A DNA stretch of 21,908 nt from Trachelipus rathkii (Eukaryota; Arthropoda; Malacostraca; Isopoda; Trachelipodidae), in the NCBI GenBank assembly GCA_015478945.1, contig JABUQX010061629.1, positions 5,001-26,908 of the forward strand, written 5' to 3'. Shown here one piece after another: positions 7,415 through 16,812 of this stretch. The translations under genes and the position numbers were made by a program. Position 1 is the stretch's first letter. Each line of letters starts with the position of its first letter. Under the pieces are notes generated by a model. The model had not been told where the DNA came from and searched no databases. It worked only from the letters and a program-made list of their open reading frames with translations.

Positions 7415-8956
7415 TTATGTCCTACAACATCTCCCGAGCAAAATTATATTTAAACCTAAAAAAATGAAAAATATAAAAACAATAGTTAATGTAATTTGTT
7501 CATCACTGTAGTAGTTCACCGCCCTTTTATCGTAATTATTCTCGTCGATAATCGACGGTTTTAAGTGATCGGATGTTGATGACTGATTATTTTTATAGTC
7601 TTTTTTTCCTTCGCCGTTTGCATTTTTCTCGATCTTTGTTGAGAATGAATCGGCAGTGGAGTTTCTTTTATTATTATTATTGTTGTCACTACTTCTATCG
7701 AGTGTTTCAACATTCGCTGTTGAGTTTGAAATATTAGTGATTGATAGGGCCACGTTTTTAAATTTAGTCGTGAATTTATCTCCTTCGTTTAATAAAGATG
7801 ATTTTGTGCTGATTTTGCGTTTTTTCTCAATAACTAGAAGCTGAATATTGGAGGACTCCACCTCTTTAATACTTGCTTTGGTACCCCATTCGTTCAAAAA
7901 AGGGGTCTCGGCGTTGGAAATAGCGCCTTGGGTGGTCGATGGTGTATAACTATCGATCGAAGATAACCTGGTACTTTCAGTGGTCTTTTCGATATTATTT
8001 TTGATATCTGCATCTTTTCCTACTACGGGAAGACTATTCTTGCTATTTTCGCGTTTCGTATTGATCAATGGTGTTAAATAAAATAATTCATCAGGTCGAT
8101 TTAATTTCTCAGTATTTATTTTTTTATTACTTTTAATCGACCGAGAGGTACCGGTATCGCCACTGCGTTCTTTGATATTCGATTGCTTCGTGGCATTAGT
8201 AATTGGAGACGAGGTGGTCGAAAGAACGGGTTTTTCTGTTCGAATATTATTTAACAAATTGAAATATCTGACTGAAAACATATCGTTGTGTGATGTATAA
8301 GATATTGTGGTGGTTTCATTAACTTTCCGGAAACACGGGGGGTTTTTAGGCACTTTTAAGGGAGCGTTAGAGCAAAAAGTAGCGCAGTTTCCCTTTATCA
8401 CAAGACCACAAAATTTGAGTTCTTTAAATTCGTATATATGCGCGGCCTGTTCCTCGTTCGCTTTTGAGATATTTCTGAAATTATCATTGCTATTAGCGTT
8501 AGTTGTAAAAATTAGATGCGAAAATTTATAGCTTTGAGTAGTGCCTGCATCAAAGGTAAAATTCAAATACCCTTTATAACTAAGATCACGGAATTTAAAA
8601 TTTAGATATATTCTAGATTTGAAGAGATGAATTTTTTTAGTTTTACAAGAGCGGAACCCGCGTTCATATAACTCGCCATTGCCGAGGAAACTGCATTTCG
8701 CCATTGGAGGTAAAAGCATCAGCTTAATTTCGAGAACGGGGAAAGATTTGCATGAAGGGCTATTTAATTTTGCTAAAAACGTATCCGCTTCACGTATGTG
8801 AAACATATTATAAAAATAACTATCGTGACTCCCCGCGATCGGAAAATCTACGCAAGAGAATTCTGTCTTATATTCGTTATTCACATTGAACGCGTGTAAT
8901 CGAGTAGGAAATTCGGAAAGTGAAAATAAAAGTAGGAAAGGAATAATGAATACCAT
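7415..8956 (-). CDS. Type I membrane glycoprotein of unknown family
   Basis: A 513-codon frame with an ATG at 8956. Residues 1-22 form a clear signal peptide (MVFIIPFLLLFSLSEF). The ectodomain up to about 210 has eight cysteines (35, 69, 88, 104, 183, 191, 195, 208), enough for four disulfides. Residues 210-480 form a low-complexity Ser/Thr/Asn/Lys-rich stalk with many N-glycosylation sequons (N213, N254, N408, N411, N432, N457, plus N132 and N162 in the cysteine domain). A single membrane helix spans about 488-508, followed by a five-residue tail with two cysteines that could be palmitoylated. The layout suits a viral envelope protein or a membrane decoy or receptor. I do not recognise the cysteine domain. 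A remnant lies in unit 0 (2069-2205), so the gene belongs to the repeated cassette. Confidence 0.88.
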   Translation of the reverse strand: MVFIIPFLLLFSLSEFPTRLHAFNVNNEYKTEFSCVDFPIAGSHDSYFYNMFHIREADTFLAKLNSPSCKSFPVLEIKLMLLPPMAKCSFLGNGELYERGFRSCKTKKIHLFKSRIYLNFKFRDLSYKGYLNFTFDAGTTQSYKFSHLIFTTNANSNDNFRNISKANEEQAAHIYEFKELKFCGLVIKGNCATFCSNAPLKVPKNPPCFRKVNETTTISYTSHNDMFSVRYFNLLNNIRTEKPVLSTTSSPITNATKQSNIKERSGDTGTSRSIKSNKKINTEKLNRPDELFYLTPLINTKRENSKNSLPVVGKDADIKNNIEKTTESTRLSSIDSYTPSTTQGAISNAETPFLNEWGTKASIKEVESSNIQLLVIEKKRKISTKSSLLNEGDKFTTKFKNVALSITNISNSTANVETLDRSSDNNNNNKRNSTADSFSTKIEKNANGEGKKDYKNNQSSTSDHLKPSIIDENNYDKRAVNYYSDEQITLTIVFIFFIFLGLNIILLGRCCRT

Positions 8957-9295
8957 TAAGTTATTAATATATTGCTGTATTGTATGTATTAATAAAGGAA
9001 TTTTTTGAAAAAAAGGATTTTATTTAATTAAAATAATCTAATTTTTAATTTTTATTTATTTATTTATTAAATTTCTCACATCGCAATTTTCAAGAAGCGA
9101 TTTATATAAATAAAAACAACATTTGTTTGATCGTACGGATTCTTAGTTTTATAAAAAAAAATGCGTTTAAAATTCTTAGCAAATTCCAATTTTTCAAAAT
9201 AATAAATTAAATTATATTTTTATAGTTTATTTCGTGCGAAACCGCTATTTAAAGGTTCTTTTGTTTAGAGCCCCGACATTTTCTACCCGTTCATC
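8957..9295. promoter_or_regulatory. Divergent intergenic region between glycoprotein and family A copy 2
   Basis: The two genes point away from each other across this 339-bp AT-rich gap, so both promoters should lie here. TATTTAAAGG at about 9246 lies about 50 bp before the ATG at 9296 and is a plausible TATA-like element for family A. TATTAATA-type strings lie close upstream of the glycoprotein ATG. No coding sequence is seen. The element assignments are guesses based on position. Confidence 0.4.
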
Positions 9296-10654
9296 ATGGA
9301 TTCTCCACGGCCTTCTTTCGACCCCACAATGGAAACATTGCAGTTAATTCAAAGTACAGTAAGTAGTTTCCAATACGTGGTGAAACTGAAAGAAAATACT
9401 TTTACTGAAAATTTTAGCACGCTTATTCGCAAGCGCTACCAATCGTTGGAAAAAGACCCAATTTCGACCATAAACAAAATGAACCACTTGGAGAAGACCC
9501 TACCGTTATTTTTTAACGAGAGATTCGCATCGGATTTTTTGAAGGAATCAAAAATTCCAATTTTAAATTTGGCGATGACGCATTTTAAAAATCTAATGGA
9601 GAAGTATAAAAAAGAAACAAATAGGGGCGCTAGGGAAAGAAACAGTCAATGTCTTGACGAATTTTATAGAAATAGTGAAATTTATCAAACATTTTCCGAT
9701 GGCGTTTACGCTCAAGGATACACTCGCATCATACGGATACCAAAATTTGGGACGGAGTCAAAGACTTATATAAAGGAAGAGTTCTTAATTAACAAATTTG
9801 ATAACGATAACATCAAAAGGAAAGATAAATCCTTCGTTTCACTGAAAGCAAATATTCCTATCACTGTTAATCAGATTGATGAATTATGCTTAGATACAAT
9901 TCGCACTATCAAAAACAATGGTGATGACGCTCTTGTTGGAGAGGATGAGGATGCTGCTATTGAAAATAAATGTGAAAAAATTATAATTGAAAATATTGAA
10001 AATATGTTAAGCTTGGAACGGTGTTTGAGCAATAGATCGAAATCGAAATATTCTAACCAATTTCTATCTTTGTTTTACTTTAACGCGCTATTGTATATTT
10101 CTAACGAACGTTTGAATGAGAACAACCCAAGATTGTTTTCTGCAACACCGACGAACTATTTGACCTTAAAATTGTATATGTTTTTTCGAATATTCTACGT
10201 TACTCCTACCACCTATGTTAAGGAATTGCAAATGTTTAAATTATTTTTAATCGATCGTTTAAGCACGGCAAACGTCAACCGATTTCTTTTTGATGCTTGG
10301 CTATTTAGAGAAATGAATCAAATTAATAAGAGACAAAAGAGACAATTCTCACTAAATGCTGATACGAATTTGTGCTTTAATGAATATTCGAACCCCACTC
10401 ACCTTATTTCATGCTCCTCAATCCTCGAAGCCTTAAAACAGTCATCTAAATCAATGGAAAAAGACGAAATCGAGCTTGCTCAAATTACGAGAGTTCCCGG
10501 TAAAAGGGAGGAAGAAAGAATCAATTCGATCAAAGAATCCCTTAAAAACGAATGCTTGAATATATTACTTCTTTATTTTGGTCTTGTTTACGCAATTTCA
10601 TGGTGGTCTTGTTTACGCAATTTCATGGCGAATATTGAGACGGCTAAATTATGA
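9296..10654 (+). CDS. Family A protein of unknown function, copy 2, N-terminal half
   Basis: A 452-codon frame from the ATG at 9296 (MDSPRPSFDPTMETLQ). It is the only copy whose N-terminal region is uninterrupted and so defines the start for the family. Conserved blocks in order are LIQSTVSSFQYVV, STINKMNHLEKTLPLFF, LNLAMTHFKNL, NSEIYQTFSDGVY, NIPITVNQI, LFSATPTNYLTLKLYMFFRI (about 10131-10190), YVTPTTYV, NVNRFLFDAWLFREMNQ and FNEYSNPTHLI. After GLVYAISW at 10580-10603 a 25-bp tandem duplication pushes the frame onto 16 unrelated codons and a stop at 10652-10654. No membrane segment or known domain is recognised. Confidence 0.85.
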   Translation: MDSPRPSFDPTMETLQLIQSTVSSFQYVVKLKENTFTENFSTLIRKRYQSLEKDPISTINKMNHLEKTLPLFFNERFASDFLKESKIPILNLAMTHFKNLMEKYKKETNRGARERNSQCLDEFYRNSEIYQTFSDGVYAQGYTRIIRIPKFGTESKTYIKEEFLINKFDNDNIKRKDKSFVSLKANIPITVNQIDELCLDTIRTIKNNGDDALVGEDEDAAIENKCEKIIIENIENMLSLERCLSNRSKSKYSNQFLSLFYFNALLYISNERLNENNPRLFSATPTNYLTLKLYMFFRIFYVTPTTYVKELQMFKLFLIDRLSTANVNRFLFDAWLFREMNQINKRQKRQFSLNADTNLCFNEYSNPTHLISCSSILEALKQSSKSMEKDEIELAQITRVPGKREEERINSIKESLKNECLNILLLYFGLVYAISWWSCLRNFMANIETAKL

Positions 10655-11840
10655 AGAAGTTATTGATTTAGTTTTTGGAGTTCCACCAGAAACGATTCAG
10701 CCACCTATTAGCTTGCCGCACCTTATGGGGTTGCCATCGACGGTTCTTCATTTGTTGGGAATTCAGCAATCGCAAATAAATCCTTTCATGAAGGTTATTT
10801 GTAATTCGAACGGAGATTTCCAATATGAATTTGGACATTTTTCAAAAACTAAAGAATCTAATGAGGAAAATGTGGCGTCGGGTAAAACTGCCGACTGTAT
10901 TCATAACCGTTCTGAGCCACCAAAAGGAGGAAATATTTTGCCTCTTCGTTTTATAAAAGAAATCTTGTTTCAAACAACTTTAGATCTCTCCATTCCTGAA
11001 AAATACCCAAATATGTGTGAAAAATATTCAAAAAATAGTTTTCGATATGCAGATTGGAAGATATCTCAAAGAGAATATTTTGAAAATGCTGAACTCAATT
11101 CATTGTTTATAATTACAAAATTAAGCGATGGTGTTTATCAGTTCAAAAATATCGGAGATTTGGCTTTATGGGCGCTCGTTTTGTACAAAAAATATATCGG
11201 TTTCGACTTAAAACAGATTTGTTTCTCGAAGCCTCAAATGCCAAAATTTGAAAAGCTTGTAAAAAATTTAATAATTCAAGATTACATCGTTCATGGCGGA
11301 TTTAAATTACCAGGAGAAAAAAATGACGCTAAAAAATTTAAGAAACAGCTTACTTCTGAGATTATTCCCGCAGATCCGTTATCGAACTACGCCATTACTC
11401 ATCCACTTTCGTACGATTATAAAAAGGTCATCATAACGGGGATATCTGCTTTCAGTTTAAATGATTTTTTTGAAGAGAAACTACGAGAGATATTTTCAAC
11501 GAAATATTCTGTCAACGCCTTAAGAATAACATCACTAAATTTTTTATTAAAATCGTCTGCTGAATCATTATTATCTTCTCCCTTCTTTGACGATGAGGAT
11601 AAAAAAATAAGGAAACGGCTATTTGCAAAAATTATAAATGCGGCTGACGAGAATTTTAAAGATATGCCTGAAATGCTGCTTTTGAAAACGCACACCGAGA
11701 AGATTTTCGAAGATGGACTAGCTTCGTACAAAAACCTAGATCGCCGAGAAACGATCAGGTTTTTCAACGGGGGTTTAAACAACTTCGACATCAGTCAGGA
11801 GAAATTGAAAACAATTGAAAAAACGCGCTTTTATATTTGA
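10578..11840 (+). CDS. Family A protein, copy 2, C-terminal half
   Basis: A 420-codon open frame, of which codons from about 10605 onward are homologous to copies 1 and 3. It holds SLPHLMGLPSTVLHLLGIQQ, the variable middle region, YQFKNIGDLALWAL, YIVHGGFKLPG, NALRITSLNFLLKSS, AESLLSSPFFDD, KDMPEMLLLKTH and the closing KTRFYI. Its first codons are the duplicated 25-bp unit read in another frame, so it has no native start. It was joined to the 9296-10654 frame before the duplication. Its 3' end is much closer to the copy 0 remnant (1169-1491) than to copy 1. AATAAA follows at 11889-11894. Confidence 0.82.
   Translation: MVLFTQFHGGLVYAISWRILRRLNYEEVIDLVFGVPPETIQPPISLPHLMGLPSTVLHLLGIQQSQINPFMKVICNSNGDFQYEFGHFSKTKESNEENVASGKTADCIHNRSEPPKGGNILPLRFIKEILFQTTLDLSIPEKYPNMCEKYSKNSFRYADWKISQREYFENAELNSLFIITKLSDGVYQFKNIGDLALWALVLYKKYIGFDLKQICFSKPQMPKFEKLVKNLIIQDYIVHGGFKLPGEKNDAKKFKKQLTSEIIPADPLSNYAITHPLSYDYKKVIITGISAFSLNDFFEEKLREIFSTKYSVNALRITSLNFLLKSSAESLLSSPFFDDEDKKIRKRLFAKIINAADENFKDMPEMLLLKTHTEKIFEDGLASYKNLDRRETIRFFNGGLNNFDISQEKLKTIEKTRFYI
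10579..10628 (+). repeat. Perfect 25-bp tandem duplication that splits family A copy 2
   Basis: The 25-bp string beginning TGGTCTTGTTTACGCAATTT occurs at 10579-10603 and again, without a mismatch, at 10604-10628. Twenty-five is not a multiple of three, so the second unit changes the frame. Copies 1 and 3 have one unit only (GLVYGFSW and GLVYGISW). The perfect identity implies a recent event. Confidence 0.97.
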
Positions 11841-11888
11841 AAATAGCTAAAGTGTTCACATTTCATATATTGTTTATATCATACATGA

Positions 11889-11894
11889 AATAAA
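11889..11894 (+). terminator. Poly(A) signal AATAAA after family A copy 2
   Basis: AATAAA lies about 50 bp past the TGA at 11838-11840. The downstream DNA to about 11945 is shared with the 3' flank of copy 0 (about 1490-1595). Confidence 0.5.
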
Positions 11895-12136
11895 TTTTTT
11901 ATATTATATATTACCTTTCTTTCCCTTAAAAATTTTTATACTTTGCAAGATTTACGATGAAAAACGTAAAAACCTCCCTCCCTGTGAAGACGGCACTTCA
12001 GGATCAACGGTAAGCTTTGTAAATTTATACTCGAACAAGGCCTTCATAATAAACGGCCTTCCGTGGAATGGTAAGACGAGCCCATCCGTGAGAGAATTAG
12101 AGGAAAAAATCGACATTTTCTCGGCTGTCATTCACG

Positions 12137-12256
12137 CAGACGCCTGGACGAGGTTCGGGAACCCCACTATAAATTTTTGCTCCTTGAAAAGACCGCCGAG
12201 GTATCCAGAACATCCTTCATCTAAAAAGAACAAACCGCCGACCCCGGAATAGAGTT
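12137..12256. repeat. 120-bp perfect direct repeat, left copy
   Basis: Identical to 12602-12721 over all 120 bases; weaker similarity continues to about 12325 and 12775. It consists of semaphorin-derived sequence. Both copies share the same internal deletion relative to the intact gene, so the duplication came after that deletion. Confidence 0.95.
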
Positions 12257-12325
12257 CGGAGGTGTCGTAAAAATAGCGTATATCGCCTCATCATCATATA
12301 TTACTTCATCATCGTGCCCAACATT

Positions 12326-12601
12326 GGGCAACTGGCCTCTCGTACCTCGCCGCAGCAGACACGCCCGAGCCCTACAACCTGTGCAATTTGTTCATCTAAT
12401 CTCTCTCATACAAAAACCGCTTCCTAATTCATATACCCTGTTGCCATATTATCTCCCCCCATCATTACCAGCTCTCTACCCTCGAAAACAACCTACTCAT
12501 GTAACCTTCATCCGGAATCACTACCCCAACTATCCCTACACCTACTCTCTTAAACACTCTTTGTTATATCCACATCACCGACAACTTACCTGTGGTCTCC
12601 C
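12326..12601. other. Foreign, C-rich insert between the 120-bp repeats
   Basis: About 275 bp with no match elsewhere in the window. The plus strand is rich in C and T and poor in G, unlike its surroundings. At the left edge lies a palindromic string, TGCCCAACATTGGGCA (about 12316-12331). A plus-strand frame spans it but crosses into the semaphorin remnant and looks accidental. It could be the end of a retroelement or captured host DNA; nothing here decides which. Confidence 0.6.
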
Positions 12602-12721
12602 CAGACGCCTGGACGAGGTTCGGGAACCCCACTATAAATTTTTGCTCCTTGAAAAGACCGCCGAGGTATCCAGAACATCCTTCATCTAAAAAGAACAAAC
12701 CGCCGACCCCGGAATAGAGTT
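12602..12721. repeat. 120-bp perfect direct repeat, right copy
   Basis: Partner of 12137-12256. It is much longer than a target-site duplication made by any known transposase or retroelement, so it more likely arose by segmental duplication or unequal crossover. Confidence 0.95.
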
Positions 12722-13052
12722 TGGGGTTGTCGTAAGTAAAAAGAGCATATATTACTTCATCATCGTGCCCAAAATTACGCCACTGACGGATTGTACTTTG
12801 TCGAAGTAGAAAGGGTATTCTTCCGGCGATGTGCAATTGAGTCTACTTTTCAAAAACGTCGTCCGGGTTGAAACCTCTTAAGCGCGGTGGCAACGATCTC
12901 CTCGATCAGATTTTGCAGACTCTCGGAACGCGAGAGTAAACTACTTTGCCGCAATTTATGTATTCGACCGCCGTTTCGCGAAAAAAAGAGAAAACGTAAA
13001 CCCCGTATTCGAACGAGTGGACGAAATTGGGATTTTGGAGCTGATAGTAGTC

Positions 13053-15870
13053 ACCCGAAATCGAAACTTGTATCTCATTCTCATTCAATTTTGTTTCTTT
13101 GGCTAAATTAGTGAATCGACCATCCTCGGCTGAATAGTAAATTCAAACCTCGACCCGAATTGAGAATGACGATAGCTTTTTCCCAATCAAAACTGGTATT
13201 CATTCTCATTTAATTTTTAGTTTTCCCTCCAACCTAATAGGAATCGACCATTCTAGGACTAAATTAAGGAATCGACCTCGACCCAATGAGAATGAGATAA
13301 TTTACCCTAAATCGAAACTTGTATCTCATTCTCATTCAATTTTGTTTCTTTTTCTAAATTAGTGAATCGACCATCCTCGGCTGAATTAGTGAATCGACCT
13401 CGACCGAATGAGAATGAGATAATTTACCCGAAATCGAAACTTGTATCTCATTCTCATTCAATTTTGTTTCTTTGTCTAAATTAGTGAATCGACCATCCTC
13501 GGCAGAATTAGTGAATCCACCTCGACCGAATGAGAATGAGATAATTTACCCTAAATCGAAACTTGTATCTCATTCTCATTCAATTTTGTTTCTTTGGCTA
13601 AATTAGTGAATCGACCATCCTCGGCTGAATTAGTGAATCGACCTCGACCGCTGAATTAGTGAATCGACCTCGACCGAATGAGAATGAGATAATTTACCCT
13701 AAATCAAAACTTGTATCTTATTCTCATTCAATTTTGTTTCTTTAGCTAAATTAGTGAATCGACCATCCTCGGCTGAATTAGTGATCGACTCGACGAATGA
13801 GAATGAGATAGGCTTAGCAGAAATAAAAAAATCGATAGTTTAATTTTCGTTCATCGACTAAATTAGTGAATCGACCATCCTCGGCTAAATTATTGAATCG
13901 ACCTCGACCGAATGAGAATGAGATAATTACCCGAAATCGAATATTGTATCTCATTCTCATTCAATTTTGTTTCTTTGGCTAAATTAGTGAATCGACCATC
14001 CTCGGCTGAATTAGTGAATCGACCTCAACCGAATGAGAATGAGATAATTTACCCGAAATTGAAACTTGTATCTCATTCTCATTTAATTTTCTTTCATCGA
14101 CTAAATTAGTGAATTGACCATCCCCGGCTGAATTAGTGAATCGACCTCAACCGAATGAGAATGAGATAGCTTTACCCGAAATCGAAACTTGTATCTCATT
14201 CTCATTTAATTTTCTTTCATCGACTAAATTAGTGAATCGACCATCCTCGGCTGAATTAGTGAATCGACCTCGACCGAATGAGAATGAGATAATTACCCGA
14301 AATCAAATATTGTATCTCATTCTCCATTCAATTTTGTTTCATTTGGCTAAATTAGTGAACGGACCTTCCTCGGCATGATTTTAGTTGAATCGACCTCCGA
14401 CCGACATGAGAATGAGATAATTTACCCGAATCAAAACTTGTATCTCATTCTCATTCAATTTTTGTTTCTTTGGCTAAATTAGTGAATCGACCATCCTCGA
14501 CTGAATTAGTGAATCTTCCTCGACCGAATGAGAATGAGATAATTTACCCGAAATCGAAACGTATCTCATTCTCATTCAATTTTGTTTCTTTGGCTAAATT
14601 AGTGAATTGACCATTCTCGGCTGAATTAGTGAATCTACCTCGACCGAATGAGAATGAGATAATTTACCCGAAATCGAAACTTGTATCTCATTCTCATTCA
14701 ATTTTGTTTCTTTGGCTAAATTAGTGAATCGACCATCCTCGGCTGAATTAGTGAATCTACCTCGACCGAATGAGAATGAGATAATTTACCCGAAATCGAA
14801 ACTTGTATCTCATTCTCATTCAATTTTGTTTCTTTGTCTAAATTAGTGAATTGACCATCCTCGGCTGAATTAGTGAATCTACCTCGACCGAATGAGAATG
14901 AGATAATTTACCCGAAATCGAAACTTGTATCTTATTCTCATTCAATTTTGTTTCTTTGGCTAAATTAGTGAATCGACCATCCTCGGCTGAATTAGTGAAT
15001 CAACCTCGACCGAATGAGAATGAGATAATTACCCGAAATCGAATATTGTATCTCATTCTCATTCAATTTTGTTTCTTTTTCTAAATTAGTGAATCGACCA
15101 TCCTCGGCTGAATTAGTGAATCGACCTCGAACGAATGAGAATGAGATAATTTACCCGAAATCGAAACTTGTATCTCATTCTCATTTAATTTTCTTTCATC
15201 GACTAAATTAGTTAATCGACCATCCTCGGCTGAATTAGTGAATCGACCTCGACCGAATGAGAATGAGATAATTTACCCGAAATCGAAACTTGTATCTCAT
15301 TCTCATTCAATTTTGTTTCTTTGGCTAAATTAGTGAATCGACCATCCTCGGCTGAATTAGTGAATCGACCTCGACCGAATGAGAATGAGATAATTACCCG
15401 AAATCGTCGAATATTGTATCTCATTCTCATTCAATTTTGTTTCTTTGGCTAAATTAGTGAATCGACCATCCTCGGCTGAATTAGTGAATCGACCTCAACC
15501 GAATGAGAATGAGATAATTTACCCGAAATCGAAACTTGTATCTCATTCTCATTTAATTTTCTTTCATCGACTAAATTAGTGAATCGACCATCCTCGGCTG
15601 AATTAGTGAATCGACCTCGACCGAATGAGAATGAGATAATTTACCCGAAATCGAAACTTGTATCTCATTCTCATTCAATTTTCTTTCATCGACTAAATTA
15701 GTGAATTGACCATCCCCGGCTGAATTAGTGAATCGACCTCAACCGAATGAGAATGAGATAGCTTTACCCGAAATCGAAACTTGTATCTCATTCTCATTCA
15801 ATTTTGTTTCTTTGGCTAAATTAGTGAATCGACCTCGACCGAATGAGAATGAAATAGCTTTATCTGAAAT
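13053..15870. repeat. hr-B: about 22 tandem 122-bp units, each with a perfect 16-bp inverted repeat
   Basis: The unit is about 121-122 bp. It contains two related half-elements (AATTAGTGAATCGACC twice, separated by ATCCTCGGCTG), then GAATGAGAATGAGATA, a spacer of about 22 bp with CCCGAAATCGAAAC, then TATCTCATTCTCATTC, then AATTTTGTTTCTTTGGC. The two 16-mers are exact reverse complements (for example 14768-14783 and 14806-14821), so every unit can form a hairpin. Most units differ by a few bases; some are longer or damaged at the left end and at about 14300-14420. It interrupts the unit 2 semaphorin remnant. A role as replication origin or enhancer is inferred by analogy with baculovirus and nimavirus hr regions. 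Confidence 0.95.
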
Positions 15871-15954
15871 TTTAAACCGTCAATTTTCCGTTCCCGGTTT
15901 GTGTCCATTTGTGTAATGATGTGGAGCACCATATTTTTGACACTCCCGTCCTAT
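15871..15954. other. Spacer between repeat arrays
   Basis: A short unique stretch with no feature recognised. Confidence 0.4.
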
Positions 15955-16812
15955 TTATGTAGACCGATATGTAGACCGATATAGGTAGACCGGTAGGTAG
16001 CCGATATGTAGACCGATAAGTAGACCGATATAGGTAGACCGGTAGGTACCCGATATGTAGACCACATGTAAACCGACATATAGATAAACCGTCATGTAGA
16101 CCGTCATGCAGACCGACATGTAGACCGATATGTAGACCGACATGTAGACCGACATGTAGACCGTAAAGTAGAAATACATGTAGACCGAAAAGTAGACATA
16201 CATGTAGACCGACATGTAGACCCTAAAGTAGAGAGGCATGTAGACCGACATATAAACTAACATGTGGACCGACATGTAGACCGACATGTAGACCCTAAAG
16301 TAGAGATGCATGCAGACCGACATATAAACCGACATGTAGATCGACATGTAGACCGACATGTGAACCCTAAAGTAGAGAGGCATGTAGACCGACATATAAA
16401 CCGACATGTAGACGACATGTAGACCGACATGTAGACCGACATGTAGACTGACATGTAGACAGGCATGTAGACCGAAATGTAGACCGACATGTAGACCGTA
16501 AAATAGACCGACATGTAGACCGACATATAAGCCGACATATAAACCGACATGTAGACCATCATGTAGACATACGTATAGACCGACATGTAGATCGTAAAGT
16601 AGACAGACATGTAGACTGACATATAAACCGACATGTAGATCGACATGTAGACCGACATGTAGACCGAAATATAGAACAAAATGTAGACCGATATGTAGAC
16701 CGATATGTAGTCCGACATGTAGACTGACATGTAGACAGGCATGTAGACCGACATGTAGACCTAAATAAAGACCGACATGTAAACCGACATGTAAACCGAC
16801 ATATAGACCAAG
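15955..16812. repeat. 12-bp satellite array
   Basis: About 850 bp of degenerate repeats of GACCGACATGTA. The unit includes the palindrome ACATGT, and variants such as CTAAAGTAGAGAGGCATGTA recur as a higher-order pattern. Because 12 is a multiple of three, two minus-strand frames stay open across much of it, one reading as LHVG repeats (327 codons, starting at 16938 in the next repeat) and one as SVYM repeats. I treat these as by-products of the repeat. Confidence 0.93.

Larger units (their letters stand above)
11960..13052 (-). pseudogene. Semaphorin remnant of unit 2, deleted, partly duplicated and interrupted
   Basis: The minus strand matches roughly 5858-6495 of the intact semaphorin gene at high nucleotide similarity in two pieces, 11995-12325 and 12602-13052. 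Recognisable residues include NPNFVHSFEYGVYVF, AVEYINCGKVVYSRV, and a VYPFLLR-region equivalent broken by frameshifts. About 30 bp present in the intact gene near 6037 is missing from both pieces. The C-terminal end is cut at about 11990 and the N-terminal third is replaced by the hr-B array at 13053. A foreign insert lies at 12326-12601. Stops and frame changes rule out function. Confidence 0.9.

Noticed and set aside
12324..12689. 121-codon plus-strand frame across the C-rich insert
   Set aside because: It crosses from the insert into duplicated antisense semaphorin remnant, so it is a chance frame over a junction.
13053..15870. CRISPR array
   Set aside because: Units are homogeneous along their full 122 bp with no unique spacers, and the context is eukaryotic or viral.
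14136..15916. Several 60-80 codon frames inside the 122-bp repeat array
   Set aside because: They recur with the repeat, are open on both strands by chance, and lack conserved starts or independent coding signals.
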